From assembly GCA_023052935.1 (NCBI GenBank), contig CM041292.1, forward strand, positions 99,991,587 to 100,055,586: DNA of 64,000 bases, in the 5' to 3' direction. This stretch comes from Piezodorus guildinii. Lineage: Eukaryota > Arthropoda > Insecta > Hemiptera > Pentatomidae. Shown in pieces: positions 1 to 10,440 of this stretch. The position numbers and the translations under genes were made by a program. Position 1 is the stretch's first letter; each line of letters begins with the position of its first letter. The notes beneath the pieces were generated by a model, which saw nothing but the letters and a program-made list of their open reading frames with translations, had not been told where the DNA came from and searched no databases.

Positions 1-480
1 AATTTCGGAAACCTACTTGAGAGTTTCTTAACTTCAGAGCTAACACACAGGTGGTATAGTAGAATACATAATCGTGTCGCTACAGCCAAAACCGATCCAG
101 CAATTTAGGGATTAATAAAAAACTACGGTATTCATAATCGCCTAACTCCCTAATTCTGTGGTATAAGTCACTTTTTCTAAAAATTACAATGAGTTTTACA
201 CATTTTGAAGTGTCATTCTTTTATGCTTAGAAAGTGGCAGAATCAAATGTATTACTCTTTCAATTTATGCGTAAACAACTCTACTTTGTACAAATAAATT
301 ACTTTCTAAACACAAACGAATAGACACTCCATAATGTGAAAAAATCTCATCTCTAGTTGAAGTGTATAAGTCACTTTTATTTTGACATCTGAGCAAAGAA
401 TTTTAGAAAAAAAAGTGTAAAAACAAGATGGTACATAAGATACCTGAAACGCAATCTAACAAAATATTTAAAATGTTTAT
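1..480. other. AT-rich sequence, nothing recognised
   Basis: No open frame, RNA gene or repeat terminus is visible here. Confidence 0.5.
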
Positions 481-1600
481 CTATTCATCATCATATTACT
501 TTCACTGACCTATTTATGAAATATATAGTAAGGGAAAGTATAGCGATCTTCAAAATTTTCTAATTCAGGTTTTCAATTTTTACGCGTTTTGTAAGTCCTG
601 CAAAATAGTCCGTGTGGTAAGTCCAGCATGAAAATGAAAAGGTGTCTAAAACAACAATAGGCCCGAGATGTTATAGCAACTTTTTCACTAAAAGCGGCTG
701 AACGGAAGTGCTACTTGATACAATGCTTTCTGCACCTCTTTAAGATTTAATCTCAAAAGGCTGTAAACATTTTAATTAAACTTTGCTAAATCGATGTAAA
801 ATTTAACGGGTCTTAACAGTATTTATTTTCCATTCTAATTGATATTACCCGACAGGGCCTAAATGCCAATACTTTAAATTTTATCCCCCTAAAGTGCCTT
901 TAATTTTGTAGATTCGAAGAAATGAACCATATCATGTTGTAAGCAATGATAAAGTAAATATATGCGTTGAACTAATTCAATATTCAACTAAAGGAGTAAA
1001 TAGCAAAAATTGTTAATGTAATTTTTATGTATTTTCTATTTATTAACAGTAACATACATTATAATAACCAGTTGTAAAATTAAATATTTTAGACAAAGTA
1101 TTATCGTATATTAAAAGCTGTAAAACGTAATGCAGAAAGACAAAATGGATATAAATTAAGTTTTCCTCATCATTCCCCTGTTGTCTTTTGTTTCAATTTT
1201 TTTAAAATAAATATTTAACCGTTTCCAAAAGAAGCTGATGGATTTATTACACTTTCAACGCGATAGATTGATTTATTTCACCTTACGTTTCGGCCTCCAG
1301 AGCCATTTTCAAGTATCCATCATGCATATTTATCCATATATACTCTTACACCACTCCATCAGCAGTGTCGTCCAATTTAGCTTGTCAACATCTCATCGGC
1401 CGTTCTTTATGTGTTCTATGCACTATAAATTTAAGCTATAATTATAGATAATAGTTTCTATTGTTAAAACTTTTTTCAATCGAAATCAGTTAAATTCTTT
1501 AACGTTTTTCCAAGTGTGACTTAATTTACAAATTCTTAAATTAATTTTCTTAACGGAGATAAGTGAAAGTCGTGTATTGCGCAACCAATTCCTTTAAGTT
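481..1600 (+). repeat. Interspersed repeat Z, copy 1
   Basis: This stretch aligns by eye with 61,470-62,060 (same strand) and with the reverse complement of 17,860-18,340. Shared landmarks, in order, are a gggaaagtat..gcgatc block, a gcccgagatgtta block (with the minus copy), a block ending in cagggcctaaatgcc or its equivalents, then cctttaattttg, and finally an aagtcgtgt.ttgcgc block near 1,570. The shared order argues for one dispersed element. No protein could be read through it and its ends are not defined. The element class is unknown. Confidence 0.55.
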
Positions 1601-1739
1601 TTATTCGAAATTAGTAAAAAAAAATTCACAAAATGAGTTCATTGATACAAAAATATTATTTATTTTTTATCTTGAAATGTCCAAAACCATATAGATATGT
1701 TTAGGGACTCTGAGATAAAAAAGTGAATGTTTAAAATAA

Positions 1740-2040
1740 TAGAATATATTTTATTTGTAAAAGACAAAGTCTTGTACAAATTTACAACATAAAATACAAT
1801 TATAAAAGAAATATAACCTTAGTCTAGTGCTCTTTACCCAAAACATTATACAAAAGATAAAACATGTACTCCTTGACAAAATAGTAAACAAAAATAAAAC
1901 GAACTGGATAATCAAAATTGTTAACATAATATTGATTACTACACAATATTGAACTTAAAATAGTGGACATCTAAAATAAACGGAAGCGCAGTAAGAGTAC
2001 AGAGATTAAATGGTTTCGAAAACTATTTACATAATATTGT
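1740..2040 (-). other. Probable 3' UTR of the LINE relic ending at 2,041
   Basis: AT-rich sequence lies directly downstream, on the minus strand, of the LINE C-terminal reading frame. It has no coding potential. A short stretch around 1,826-1,860 resembles 11,395-11,420 (both contain acattatacaaaa), which may be a second copy of this UTR. Confidence 0.3.
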
Positions 2041-2460
2041 TTATATAGAATTAATAGAATCATATTTGTTACATATATTTAAGATATAAATATAAAGACT
2101 GCTCAGTCTTGCTTCACTATTAATGTTCAAGATATTTTCGATTTTTTGTAGGTCACAGGATACGGATTCAGATGGTTTTATGATATATTGTCTATTGTCT
2201 TTAAAGGTTGGGCAATGTAGGAGGATATGGTACAAACTATTGTTGAAATAATCATTGCAAAATATACATACAAGTTCATTTGTCTTAATAATAATTGTTT
2301 TGTTTCCATGATGGAGTTTGATGATCTCTGGGTTTCCTATCCTTAGTCGGCTGATACACTTTATTTTCTTAAAATTTAGCCTATAAGTTAAGTACTCTTC
2401 TGGTTTATGTAAGTTGTAACTGCTGTGTAATCGGTATATCCGGTTACTATTTGAGTTCAT
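2041..2460 (-). pseudogene. C-terminal fragment of a LINE ORF2 polyprotein
   Basis: This is a 139-codon open frame. From about residue 38 it reads SRLRIGNPE, followed by a cysteine-histidine knuckle (C-x2-C ... YHILLHCP ... R). That is the typical tail of LINE ORF2 proteins: an LRIG/LRLGH block followed by a CCHC-like zinc knuckle in HILLxCP context. No RT or RNase H domain is visible upstream on the minus strand (above 2,460), so the copy is 5'-truncated. It differs from the Jockey-type elements A, B and C, which lack this knuckle. The first ATG is probably not a real start. The tail motif is seen directly, but the clade (I/R1/LOA-like) is inference. Confidence 0.6.
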
Positions 2461-3160
2461 TGCTCTATTAATGTCAGTTGAATAGTTATTATTTGTTTAT
2501 GATTGTTTCGATATTATCGAATGTTAAAAATAATATTAATATTATAAATTTAATATCAAAAGTTTTTATTTTTTCGCGATTCATTATGAAAATTATTTCA
2601 GAAGCCTTCCTACTAAACTTAATTTTGCGTTGCTAATTTCCCACCTACCACCTTTCTGCGAATTCTTTGTTGCCCGTCGACCCTTTGTTTGTATTTCAAA
2701 GCAATGGTAAGGGAAACCACAAAGTGCGAAACCTCTCCAAAACCGTGCATTAGAACAAAGTGAAGCCGAATAATCCATGGTGTAGTTATTTACCCTAATT
2801 GTTGGCTCCCGTGAATACATTGTTTACATTTGGCTTCTACGGCTTGGACTGCGCCCCACCTGCTTCAGTGTACACAGAGCTAACTCCATTGTTGCTTTAT
2901 CTTCATTGTCTTCCATGCTTAAATCCAGTTTTAAGAGAAGTTCTAAGGTTTGCTCTCAATAACTAAGAAGAAAGCATATACTACTGCAAGCTCCGTGTTA
3001 TCTTGCTTTAGTACAATAGACGAATTTAAAATTTAGCATGAACTGACTAAACAAAACATACAATTCTAAACGCTCATCTTGAATATTACGTACCTTGCTG
3101 AAATTCCTGAATGCCGTGATCAGATATAACGGATTATTTAACATAAATATTTATAAACGG
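2461..3160. other. No recognisable gene
   Basis: 2,590-2,900 is less AT-rich than its surroundings and contains a 75-codon minus-strand frame (2,593-2,820) with no family signature. It could be a regulatory region, an exon fragment or old repeat. Nothing decides between these. Confidence 0.4.
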
Positions 3161-3485
3161 GGGAGCGGCGTGGTCTAGTGGATAGAGCACTAGTCTGCTG
3201 TGCTCCGGGTCCTGGGTTCGAATCCCGGCTGTGGCAGAAATATTATTTATTCTGTTAATTCAGTCGGGGGGGGGGGGGGCGACCCTAGGGTATGGAGACC
3301 CTCCGGGGCAGACCCAGCCTCTATAAAGTGGGTACCCTAATTAATTGGGGAAAAACCTGGCGGCTGAGCGTGATTAAGGACTAATCACCTCATGCACTGC
3401 CGTTGGTCTAGAAACAGTACGAATCTCTATATGTACTGAGCCCAAGACTCTTCATGGGTTGTAGTGGTACAGTTTTTTTATTTTT
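3161..3485 (+). repeat. tRNA-derived SINE, family 1
   Basis: The 5' part is tRNA-like, with an A-box-like tggtctagtgg (3,171-3,181) and a perfect B box ggttcgaatcc (3,215-3,225). It is followed by a non-tRNA body containing a run of G residues and a 3' T/A-rich end. The body recurs in diverged form at 27,470-27,725 (+), 41,840-42,085 (-) and 42,655-42,835 (-), and its 3' part at 14,870-14,945. Recurrence of the non-tRNA body is why I call this a SINE and not a tRNA gene. It would depend on LINE-encoded RT for movement. No clean target duplication was identified. Confidence 0.75.
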
Positions 3486-3939
3486 TTTATTTATAAATAA
3501 ATATATGAATCAAATTTCTAATGTATAGTACTTCATAATCTATTTATTATGACAAACTAAAAAATACTATAAAAGAAAAAAAAATTACATATGAAAACAA
3601 ACCACATTGAACTAATTACCGGCAAAAAAATCAGGAAAAGAAGTAGTGCTTAATCAATTGCCGATTGGCAACTCTGAGGCAACATATACCTACCCTCTAA
3701 CAAGCTTGAAGTAACTTAAGTGTCAAACGTATAAATATAAATAAAAAGCCCTAACAATAAATAAAACCTCGATGGAAAATATATTATTAACCATATAAAA
3801 AAAAATATATAAATAGCCATATTTATCACTACGACCAATGGAATGGCTAAGTAGGTATTGTTAGTCAGGGGCATACGCTTTCCAGGCCAATGTTTGTGCA
3901 AGGACATAATTAGGCTTAGATCACGGTTTTTCAGAATTT
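3486..3939. other. AT-rich sequence, nothing recognised
   Basis: Only low-complexity A/T runs and short frames without family signature. The 5' part of the neighbouring LINE fragment may begin slightly inside this stretch. Confidence 0.4.
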
Positions 3940-4410
3940 GCCCAATTATTTCAAATACTTACTTCAAACCCTCCGCTAAAGTACAAAAAGCCCATCTATA
4001 TGACTATCATAAGACTTACGGAGTAGAGATTTCGGGCTATACTAAACCATCAAACTCTTCTCATCTCCAATCCTTACAATAAAAAATCCTTCTAAAACCA
4101 TCAATGCTCGTTATTTTGACGTTCCTGACTTTGCGCGAACCAGGTCCCACTCCTTTCATGACGAACTCTATTCCCACTCTAATCCAATAATTTCAATCCT
4201 TGCTTCCTCTACGATCTCTGATAATCCTCCGAGGTGTGTGAAAAAAAGATGGCCCCGAGACTTTAGACTTAGACACGAGACTTAGTTTTTGGAGAGCTGC
4301 CAGTGGGTAGTAATCCTACCTGTGAATCATGACAGTATAATCTTGTATCACATTTACTAGATTATTTTATTATAAAGGTGTTAATATCAATAAATATGTT
4401 TAAAAAATAC
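3940..4410 (+). pseudogene. 5'-truncated Jockey-type LINE 3' end (A/C type)
   Basis: The sequence aligns with the last ~350 nt of ORF2 of element C (60,540-60,906) and its 3' UTR. Landmarks are ..YMTI..TYGVEI.GYTKPSNSS, NPPR, WPRDF, then a short UTR containing gctgccagtgggtagt and ending in aataaatatgttta plus A-rich sequence. It contains stops and substitutions (for example caataaaaaatcc where C has a continuous frame). It is a dead 5'-truncated insertion, typical of incomplete target-primed reverse transcription. Confidence 0.85.
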
Positions 4411-4925
4411 TTATTTAATAGTGGTTGATTAAGTTGCAGGAAGGTCTTTTGTAAATAAATAACAGTATATTTAAATTTCTTTATCTGTATTCGTTATTAA
4501 CTTTGAAAACTCATATAGTTTGGAAACATTTGAAATAAAGTAGTAAATCTAATCACGGAGTGTACTACATTTTTTCCTATAAAATTTTTATCTACTCTTT
4601 TTTTGTAAACATTATTTTAAAATTCCATGTGCCGAACAACTTTTTCTCAATTTTTAATTAATTTATATCTTCATTATATTTATGTATATCATTATATTTC
4701 ATAATGAAATCACCATGAAATTTTTATCCCTATCAATAATTATTATTTAAAAATAATAAACACATCCGAATAATCATTCACGAATCTTGTATTTAAACCT
4801 ACTATTAAATATCTGAAAGGAATTTCTTTCTACTAATATCCTCTATGCTTCTTCCCTATACGATATATATATTTTCTATTCAAAACAAGTTTTTATTGAG
4901 TATTATTACAATCTGTCCCAATTTG
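4411..4925. other. AT-rich sequence, nothing recognised
   Basis: Very AT-rich with no repeat landmark I could match. Confidence 0.4.
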
Positions 4926-5244
4926 GATATCAATAATAGTGATGTTTATTTATTTGCCAACTTTTTATTTATCTCAATTATAGTGTTGTTTTGTTTTTTA
5001 TTTATTATTTTTTATTGTATATATTTATATATACAATATGTATATATGTATACATGTATATATTTATACATGTATATATGTAATTTTATGTATATATGTA
5101 TTTTATATTTCTATTTTATGTAATTTGACTATTATTATTATTTTCTGTATATATTATATGAATACGGTCTCTATCACTATTACTATTGTTCATTTTGTAA
5201 CAAATTGTAATACATCTCAATAAATAAAAAATAAAAATAAAATA
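4926..5244 (+). repeat. B-type Jockey 3' UTR, 5'-truncated
   Basis: It matches the end of element B (48,700-48,979). Shared blocks are tttatttatctcaattata, a long T/A-rich middle, a tatcactattacta block, then acaaattgtaata and ctcaataaa before the A-rich tail. No coding part of ORF2 remains. The expansion of tgtatata in the middle is specific to this copy. Confidence 0.7.
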
Positions 5245-5545
5245 ATAGTGAAAAGTACAACATTCATACTACATTCACACGATATATACAAAACAATAAA
5301 TTTATATAATAATAATATAATATGCATGTACACAAAATAAAAATACATACAAAAGTCACTCATACCTATATACAATTCTCAAGCATACATCACGTTGAGT
5401 GGAAATCTAGCCAGTGTTAGAACTCCAATGTATACATATTTACAAGAGGTCGCGGGGCCACTGCCGTTTCAACCTTCTAGGTGGGTTCTATGGATGAGTT
5501 GGGCTAGACAGGAACTGAGCTAGAGGATTAGGATAATGGAAATAC
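5245..5545 (-). pseudogene. B-type Jockey LINE 3' end, opposite orientation
   Basis: On the minus strand this stretch encodes a NPPRRLKRQWPRDLL stop, nearly identical to the last residues of element B ORF2 (NPPRRLKRQWPRDVL). It continues with a UTR resembling B's. It abuts the plus-strand B-type tail at 4,926-5,244 tail to tail. No T-run marks its own 3' end, so the plus-strand insertion or a deletion has probably removed it. Confidence 0.75.
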
Positions 5546-5564
5546 GATATAAAAAAAGAAAAGA

Positions 5565-5566
5565 AA

Positions 5567-5601
<35 letters not shown>

Positions 5602-5612
5602 TATTATATTTA
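5565..5612. repeat. (TA)n microsatellite
   Basis: Nearly uninterrupted alternating TA. Confidence 0.95.
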
Positions 5613-6400
5613 TATATTTTTAACAGATTCTTTTAAAAGTCAAAATTCTAAAACTTTTATTTCGACAATATATCTATTAATAAATAATAATGCAAATACT
5701 AGTTCTTTTTAAGGAACTCAGTTTAGGATAAATTTTTCCATTCTAATTGTCAAAAATATTTAAAAATCTACCAATTATTTATCCTTTGAAGCTTTAAAGT
5801 CAGAATGTTTAAACTGTTTCCACAATTTGTTCTTGAACCGCATTGCTCTAAGCCTAGCTAAACTATTACTTTGTGACAAAGCCCCAATCTCCTGGCTGTA
5901 ATATATTTCCCAGAGTAATAGGTCCGATGCAGGCTTCATTTATTTCTGCTGCACCAGCCGGGGAATCTACTAACATTCACTGCCACTGCTACTCTGAAAA
6001 GTATCATTGCTATTAATTGCTAGTGTAGTAACATTAATTCTTTATTCATTCCGTGTTTAATTAAATGAATTCCTATTCGAATGCCAGAAAAAAAATTGGG
6101 CCTAAATGCTAAAATTAGCATAGTAATCAGATGACCGAGACCCCTATGGAATTAAATAAATCTTTTTACATCCACTTAGTTAAGAGAATTGTCAAATGGC
6201 TTCTTTAAGCTTCTTATTCCTCTCTGAAGTAAAAATTTGTTTAATAATAAAGAGAAACTCTTTATTCATCCGTTGATGTCTGTGTAAATAAGATTAAAAA
6301 AAAAAAAAAAAAAAACTGTACAATTTCAACTAAAACTTGGGTTTGAATATGACCTTTCTAACAAGAGCATAGTTTGGAAATGTTTATACTCGGATGCCGA
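5613..6400. other. No recognisable gene
   Basis: Non-repetitive by eye apart from an A-run at about 6,297-6,315. No frame with a family signature. Confidence 0.4.
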
Positions 6401-6403
6401 ATT

Positions 6404-6600
6404 TTTTTTTTTTTTTTTTTTTTTTTTGTTTTGACTTTATAGAAGCTGAGTGAACACAAGTAAACTTTTGTTCCCAGTGACGATCCACAGCCTATATAAC
6501 ATAATAGATATTCATCTGCTAAGCTGGGATCGAACCCGGGATATGATGATCAAGAGTCACCTGCGATAAATTCATTAATCCAACCAAATAAAAATATAAT
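6404..6600 (-). repeat. tRNA-derived SINE-like element, minus strand
   Basis: Read on the minus strand there is a B-box match (gggttcgatccc, complement near 6,530-6,541) upstream of a body that ends in a poly-A tail, seen as a T-run at 6,404-6,426 on the plus strand. A pol III B box plus a terminal poly-A tail fits a SINE. The body does not clearly match SINE family 1 or 2, so this may be a third family. Confidence 0.55.
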
Positions 6601-6779
6601 GTAGTCATTTATTATCTTCAAGCTATTAAGGCCACGCTACACGTTGAGGAAGAGGTAGGTGAAAATTTGTGAAATCGAGTGCTTGTAAGAGTTCACGAAA
6701 GTAGCGTAATAAGGATAAACCAGGGAAGTGCCATATAGTTGACAGTGAAGCACCTGCTTTCATGAAATGATCTAAAAGT

Positions 6780-7150
6780 AGAAATAATTATTAACAATAT
6801 TGTTTATGGATTTATAACAACTTGTGTACGATTGTTCTAATCTATTGAATAGTGTATGATTAAATATAATCTGTACTGTACGATGGCAACATTGAATCAC
6901 CATAACCTCCCTTATGGAAACATTACAAATACCGTATTTAAATGAGTTTATGCAATATTAGCCACTTTATATAGTATTTTGCGGCTCATATTATTGTATA
7001 TTAACTTTGGGAAATTCTTGCTTTTTCCAAAGGTACATTATACGTCTATATTACTAATCATATTTCAGGAACGGTTTTTTTGAGAACTTGATTACAGAAA
7101 ATATTATTTTTCATTCTATAGAAAAATTTTGCAATGTATTTTACTTATAA
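6780..7150 (+). repeat. Interspersed repeat W, copy 1
   Basis: It aligns with 34,970-35,347 on the same strand. Shared blocks in order are ttattaacaat, gtttatggatttataacaac, gtactgta.g, ggcaacactgattcaccataacc-like, gtttatgc, and tattac plus catatttt near the end. Divergence and indels are moderate. No coding capacity is seen and the family is unnamed here. Confidence 0.65.
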
Positions 7151-7470
7151 ACTTTTACGAATGGATGCCCTTAATGATAATAAAAACCGTGTGGGAATCC
7201 GTCTTCTGGTTTAGAAGGATTTTGCGGAAATCAAAAATCCTTATATCATTTTATCAATATAAAGATAAACTGGCTACCACTTCTTTCTAAGAAAATAGTT
7301 TGCATGTTCAATTATTTTCCGATTCTTTCATTTGTTTTAAAGCAAACATAAGAAAATAAAATAAAATTCAGGCAGTCATAGGAACTGCCAATAGAAGTGA
7401 AATCATTTTTAAATTCGCGATTTGAACTGGAATTTCGTAGGAAAGAAGAGTAAGTTCGTAAAAGTAGATT

Positions 7471-7699
7471 ATGTTGAGAATGCATCTTTTGTTATTGTGG
7501 TTTCATTTAATTGTAAAACATCATCAGTTTTTAGAGATTTATCATCTTGAATTATACCATCGTAATCTGAATGTGACTGTGGACTGTATGAGTTGACGGT
7601 ATACATAGCACAATTCTTTTTGACAGACCTGCCATTTGTATCACAGAAATTCGGACATTTAGGAATATGCTTTATAAATGTTTCAAAAGGTTGATCTAT
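7471..7699 (-). CDS. Candidate host-gene terminal exon, unknown protein
   Basis: A minus-strand open frame (open from 7,807 to 7,469) contains a good splice-acceptor context, a pyrimidine-rich ttattttacag with AG at 7,700-7,701. Downstream the frame runs about 76 codons with balanced composition, including a C-x3-C-x10-C cysteine cluster (CPNFC ... KKNC) and a Ser/Asp-rich tail before TAA. It matches no transposon family that I recognise and no other repeat in the window. The upstream ATG at 7,807 could instead be a start with no splicing. No AATAAA was seen close downstream. This is the best candidate for host coding sequence here, but it remains speculative. Confidence 0.25.
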
Positions 7700-7829
7700 C
7701 TGTAAAATAATTAAATTAATCTCTCTTTTTATGTATTTGTCGTTGACTTTTTTGCCTGTGTTGATTTTGACCACCCTTAATTTTCTCATAGTCTTGAATT
7801 TCTCCATTATAATTTGAATGATTCTATAT

Positions 7830-9010
7830 TAGAAGATTGATCCATCTATGAAAAATCAAAATGGATGATTTGTTTTCTTATATTTATACCGCGTTTTTTT
7901 TTTTTTTTTTTTTTCTACAAAACGCTTAATTTGCTATTTTCTTCAACGGTTATGGTTAATTTTTTTGTTAATGTAAAAATTTGTTGATTAGACTATTGCA
8001 TACATTTTTTTTTTGTTTTTCTCCTTTGGATCGAAATTTGCAAATATTACAGGATTTTTCACTCAATGTAGGGGAATAAAGGGAGAAGGCTTTATTTCTT
8101 ACATATATTTTAATGAGAAATGAAGATATTTAAAAATACAGTTTTAAGAATGAACAGACCGCTGCTCATGCTCCAGTCTAGAGCATGTTGGTAACGTCAC
8201 CATGGTTACGAAATCGTGCTTTTACCCCACCCAAAAATCGCGTAACGCCGCTAGATAAGTTTAGCTAAAAAAAAAAAATAAAAAATGGTATCAGCTAGAT
8301 AAAATTATTATTTTACGATATGTAGGAAAGAGTTGGAGATTATACAGGATGAATGAGAAATACAATATCAGTGATTGCTTTTAGGGGGAGTACTATCCGC
8401 CATTAATGAAGCAGAGTGAGCGGTGATGTGTTAGTAAATGCCGGGGCTCTAATGCGGGCTAACAATAGGCTATCCTTCACGGGGAATGGACCTGATGCAC
8501 CACTCAGCGGGTAATAGACTGCAAGTCCACGGCTCTGCTAAATCTGTCCCCGTGGTCACTAATAGTCTCCTACTCCCTTTCATCTCTCTCTTTCTAATAC
8601 ATTCAATAAATATTGCCCGGTCATCTTGTCTATTTATTTTCACATTCTTTAATAAATAACAAATGCAAAGAAGAAAACTCTTTAAAAAGGAGTCGGAGTT
8701 ATTCATTAAACAAGCTCTAGATATGAAATAATGTTCAAGATAATATTGACAAATAAAAATTTTAAGAGTTTGATATAAATTATGTAATATTATATTATTT
8801 TAATTTAGTAATATATATATTAATATTATATATATACTATATATATATAATAATATATAATATCAAAATACCAGGATACCCAAAGATTAATATTATTTTT
8901 TTTTAATTCGAGTTACACAGCACAGCAATAAAAGAATGATGTCACAATTGGAAGGGTTAAATCCCACCAAATCATCTTCACTCTCATCGCGAAACAATGA
9001 CTTCCTCTAG
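7830..9010. other. No recognisable gene
   Basis: Contains T-runs (7,895-7,914), an A-run (8,269-8,278) and a moderately GC-richer stretch (8,380-8,600) with only short frames. Nothing assignable. Confidence 0.4.
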
Positions 9011-9013
9011 ATC

Positions 9014-9075
9014 AGTGGTTCTCCAACTTGTGGTCCGCGGACCCTGAAGTATTTGTGAAGCCTTGGCTTTTTATA
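9014..9075 (+). repeat. hAT-type transposon terminus (single end)
   Basis: The sequence cagtggttctccaacttgtg followed by gtccgcggaccc matches the conserved CAGTGGTTCTCAACCTGTGGTCC-style terminal inverted repeat of many hAT-superfamily elements. No matching opposite end (..GGTTGAGAACCACTG) was found nearby, so only one end is supported and the element length is unknown. Confidence 0.5.
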
Positions 9076-9920
9076 AGAAAAGGAGAAATTAAAATTCTAA
9101 GTGATATAATTGCTTTTGTTCCCCTGAAGGACACTACTTATACTGTATAATCACAACATTAAAATTGGTCATTTTCTAACATTTCGAAAATAATAGAAAG
9201 AAAGATGTTTGATGAATCGCAGAAATAATGATAAATATTGGATTTCTAAATGAATATTTGAATAAATTCCTTCTTGTTTAAGTAATAAATTGTAGGTTAT
9301 TTTTATCCATTGAACATAATTTTTTAATTGGAAGTCCTAATTTTTTCATATCAGGTTTAATTAGGATGGGACTCTTTAACGAGTACCTGACTTAGCATAG
9401 GTAATGAATCACTATTACGTTCCCTTTGAAGGTAAGGAAATTTTTATTTCTTAAAAAAAATTTCCTAGGACTATCTCCCAAGTTAACATTAAATTTTAGT
9501 AAATCAATCTCTCTTTGATTGACCTTCTCATCCTAATCTTTTACAGCCTGGTTCTTTTTTATTGATTTCCATTTTCCTAACTAGGCCGTTTCTAGAATAA
9601 GAGTTTCGTTAGAGATATTTCGCTAATTTAAGTGATACGGTATAGCCCACTATGAATTCAAGGTCCTTGACGTTGAAATGATTGTATAAAGTGGTCCGGG
9701 AAAATCTTTTGTTGAAAACCATAAGAGCAGAGGTACCAGGACGCGAGAATGGACCCTCCTGGCAGTAGCTCCTTCGTTACTAGAACCCTTTCTATTCCAT
9801 CATATTCAACAAATGGATATTGCTTGAAAAAAAGCCGTACATATGCATAAATATCTATGAAATCACATATGCAGAATCTACTAAACTATTATGATTTTTT
9901 GGTATTATCATTTTCAATGA
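9076..9920. other. No recognisable gene
   Basis: AT-rich sequence, possibly the interior of the hAT-like element starting at 9,014. No BED finger or transposase motif visible. Confidence 0.35.
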
Positions 9921-9924
9921 TAAA

Positions 9925-10440
9925 ACATTGTATCACAAAATAATAAATTAACCCTCCCCCCCTCAAATTTAAGGGCGTATTTTTCAAGACACGTAGAAAC
10001 CGTCTGCGTATGCCTTCCTTACATTTCTTCGAAACTTCTTTACTATTTTTTTAATTCGCCACAAAAACACGAGGAATGCTTCGTTGATTTTAACACCTAA
10101 ACGTTGATATCAGCTGGGTATGTTTAAAATAGCGGCGAGTTAAATGTGATTTAATTTAATAATTCCGTTAATTTTGAAGAAAGAGAAAATAAAGTAACTT
10201 GTGTTAAAAAAACAAAACATGAATATTTATAAAAAATATTCAACACCAATAACTCAGTAATTTTTGAAGATAGAGAAAAATATCTAAAGAATTTTAGAAT
10301 CAGTAAAGCGCGATAAACAAATAAGGGAAAAACAAAGGGGATAACAGTTATATCCTAATATAGTTGTTTGGAAATAATAAAGCATTGCTAATATTTTGGA
10401 GCTTTTTTATTTTATCAAAAATTGTAATGCAATTTAATCT
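9925..10440 (+). repeat. Interspersed repeat Y, compact copy
   Basis: Head block with near-palindrome ccctcaaatttaaggg (from about 9,961), then ttcaagacacgtag, then gttgatatcagctgg and aaaatagcggcg, then aactcagtaatttttgaagatagag, a tagaatcagtaaagcgcgat block, and finally gtttggaaataataaagcattg. The same blocks in the same order recur at 23,540-25,470, 31,990-32,960 (minus) and 49,815-51,400. Non-coding and of unknown class. Confidence 0.65.

Noticed and set aside
3161..3236. A functional tRNA gene
   Set aside because: A and B boxes are present, but the tRNA-like part is followed by a body that recurs elsewhere in the window, so it is a SINE head.
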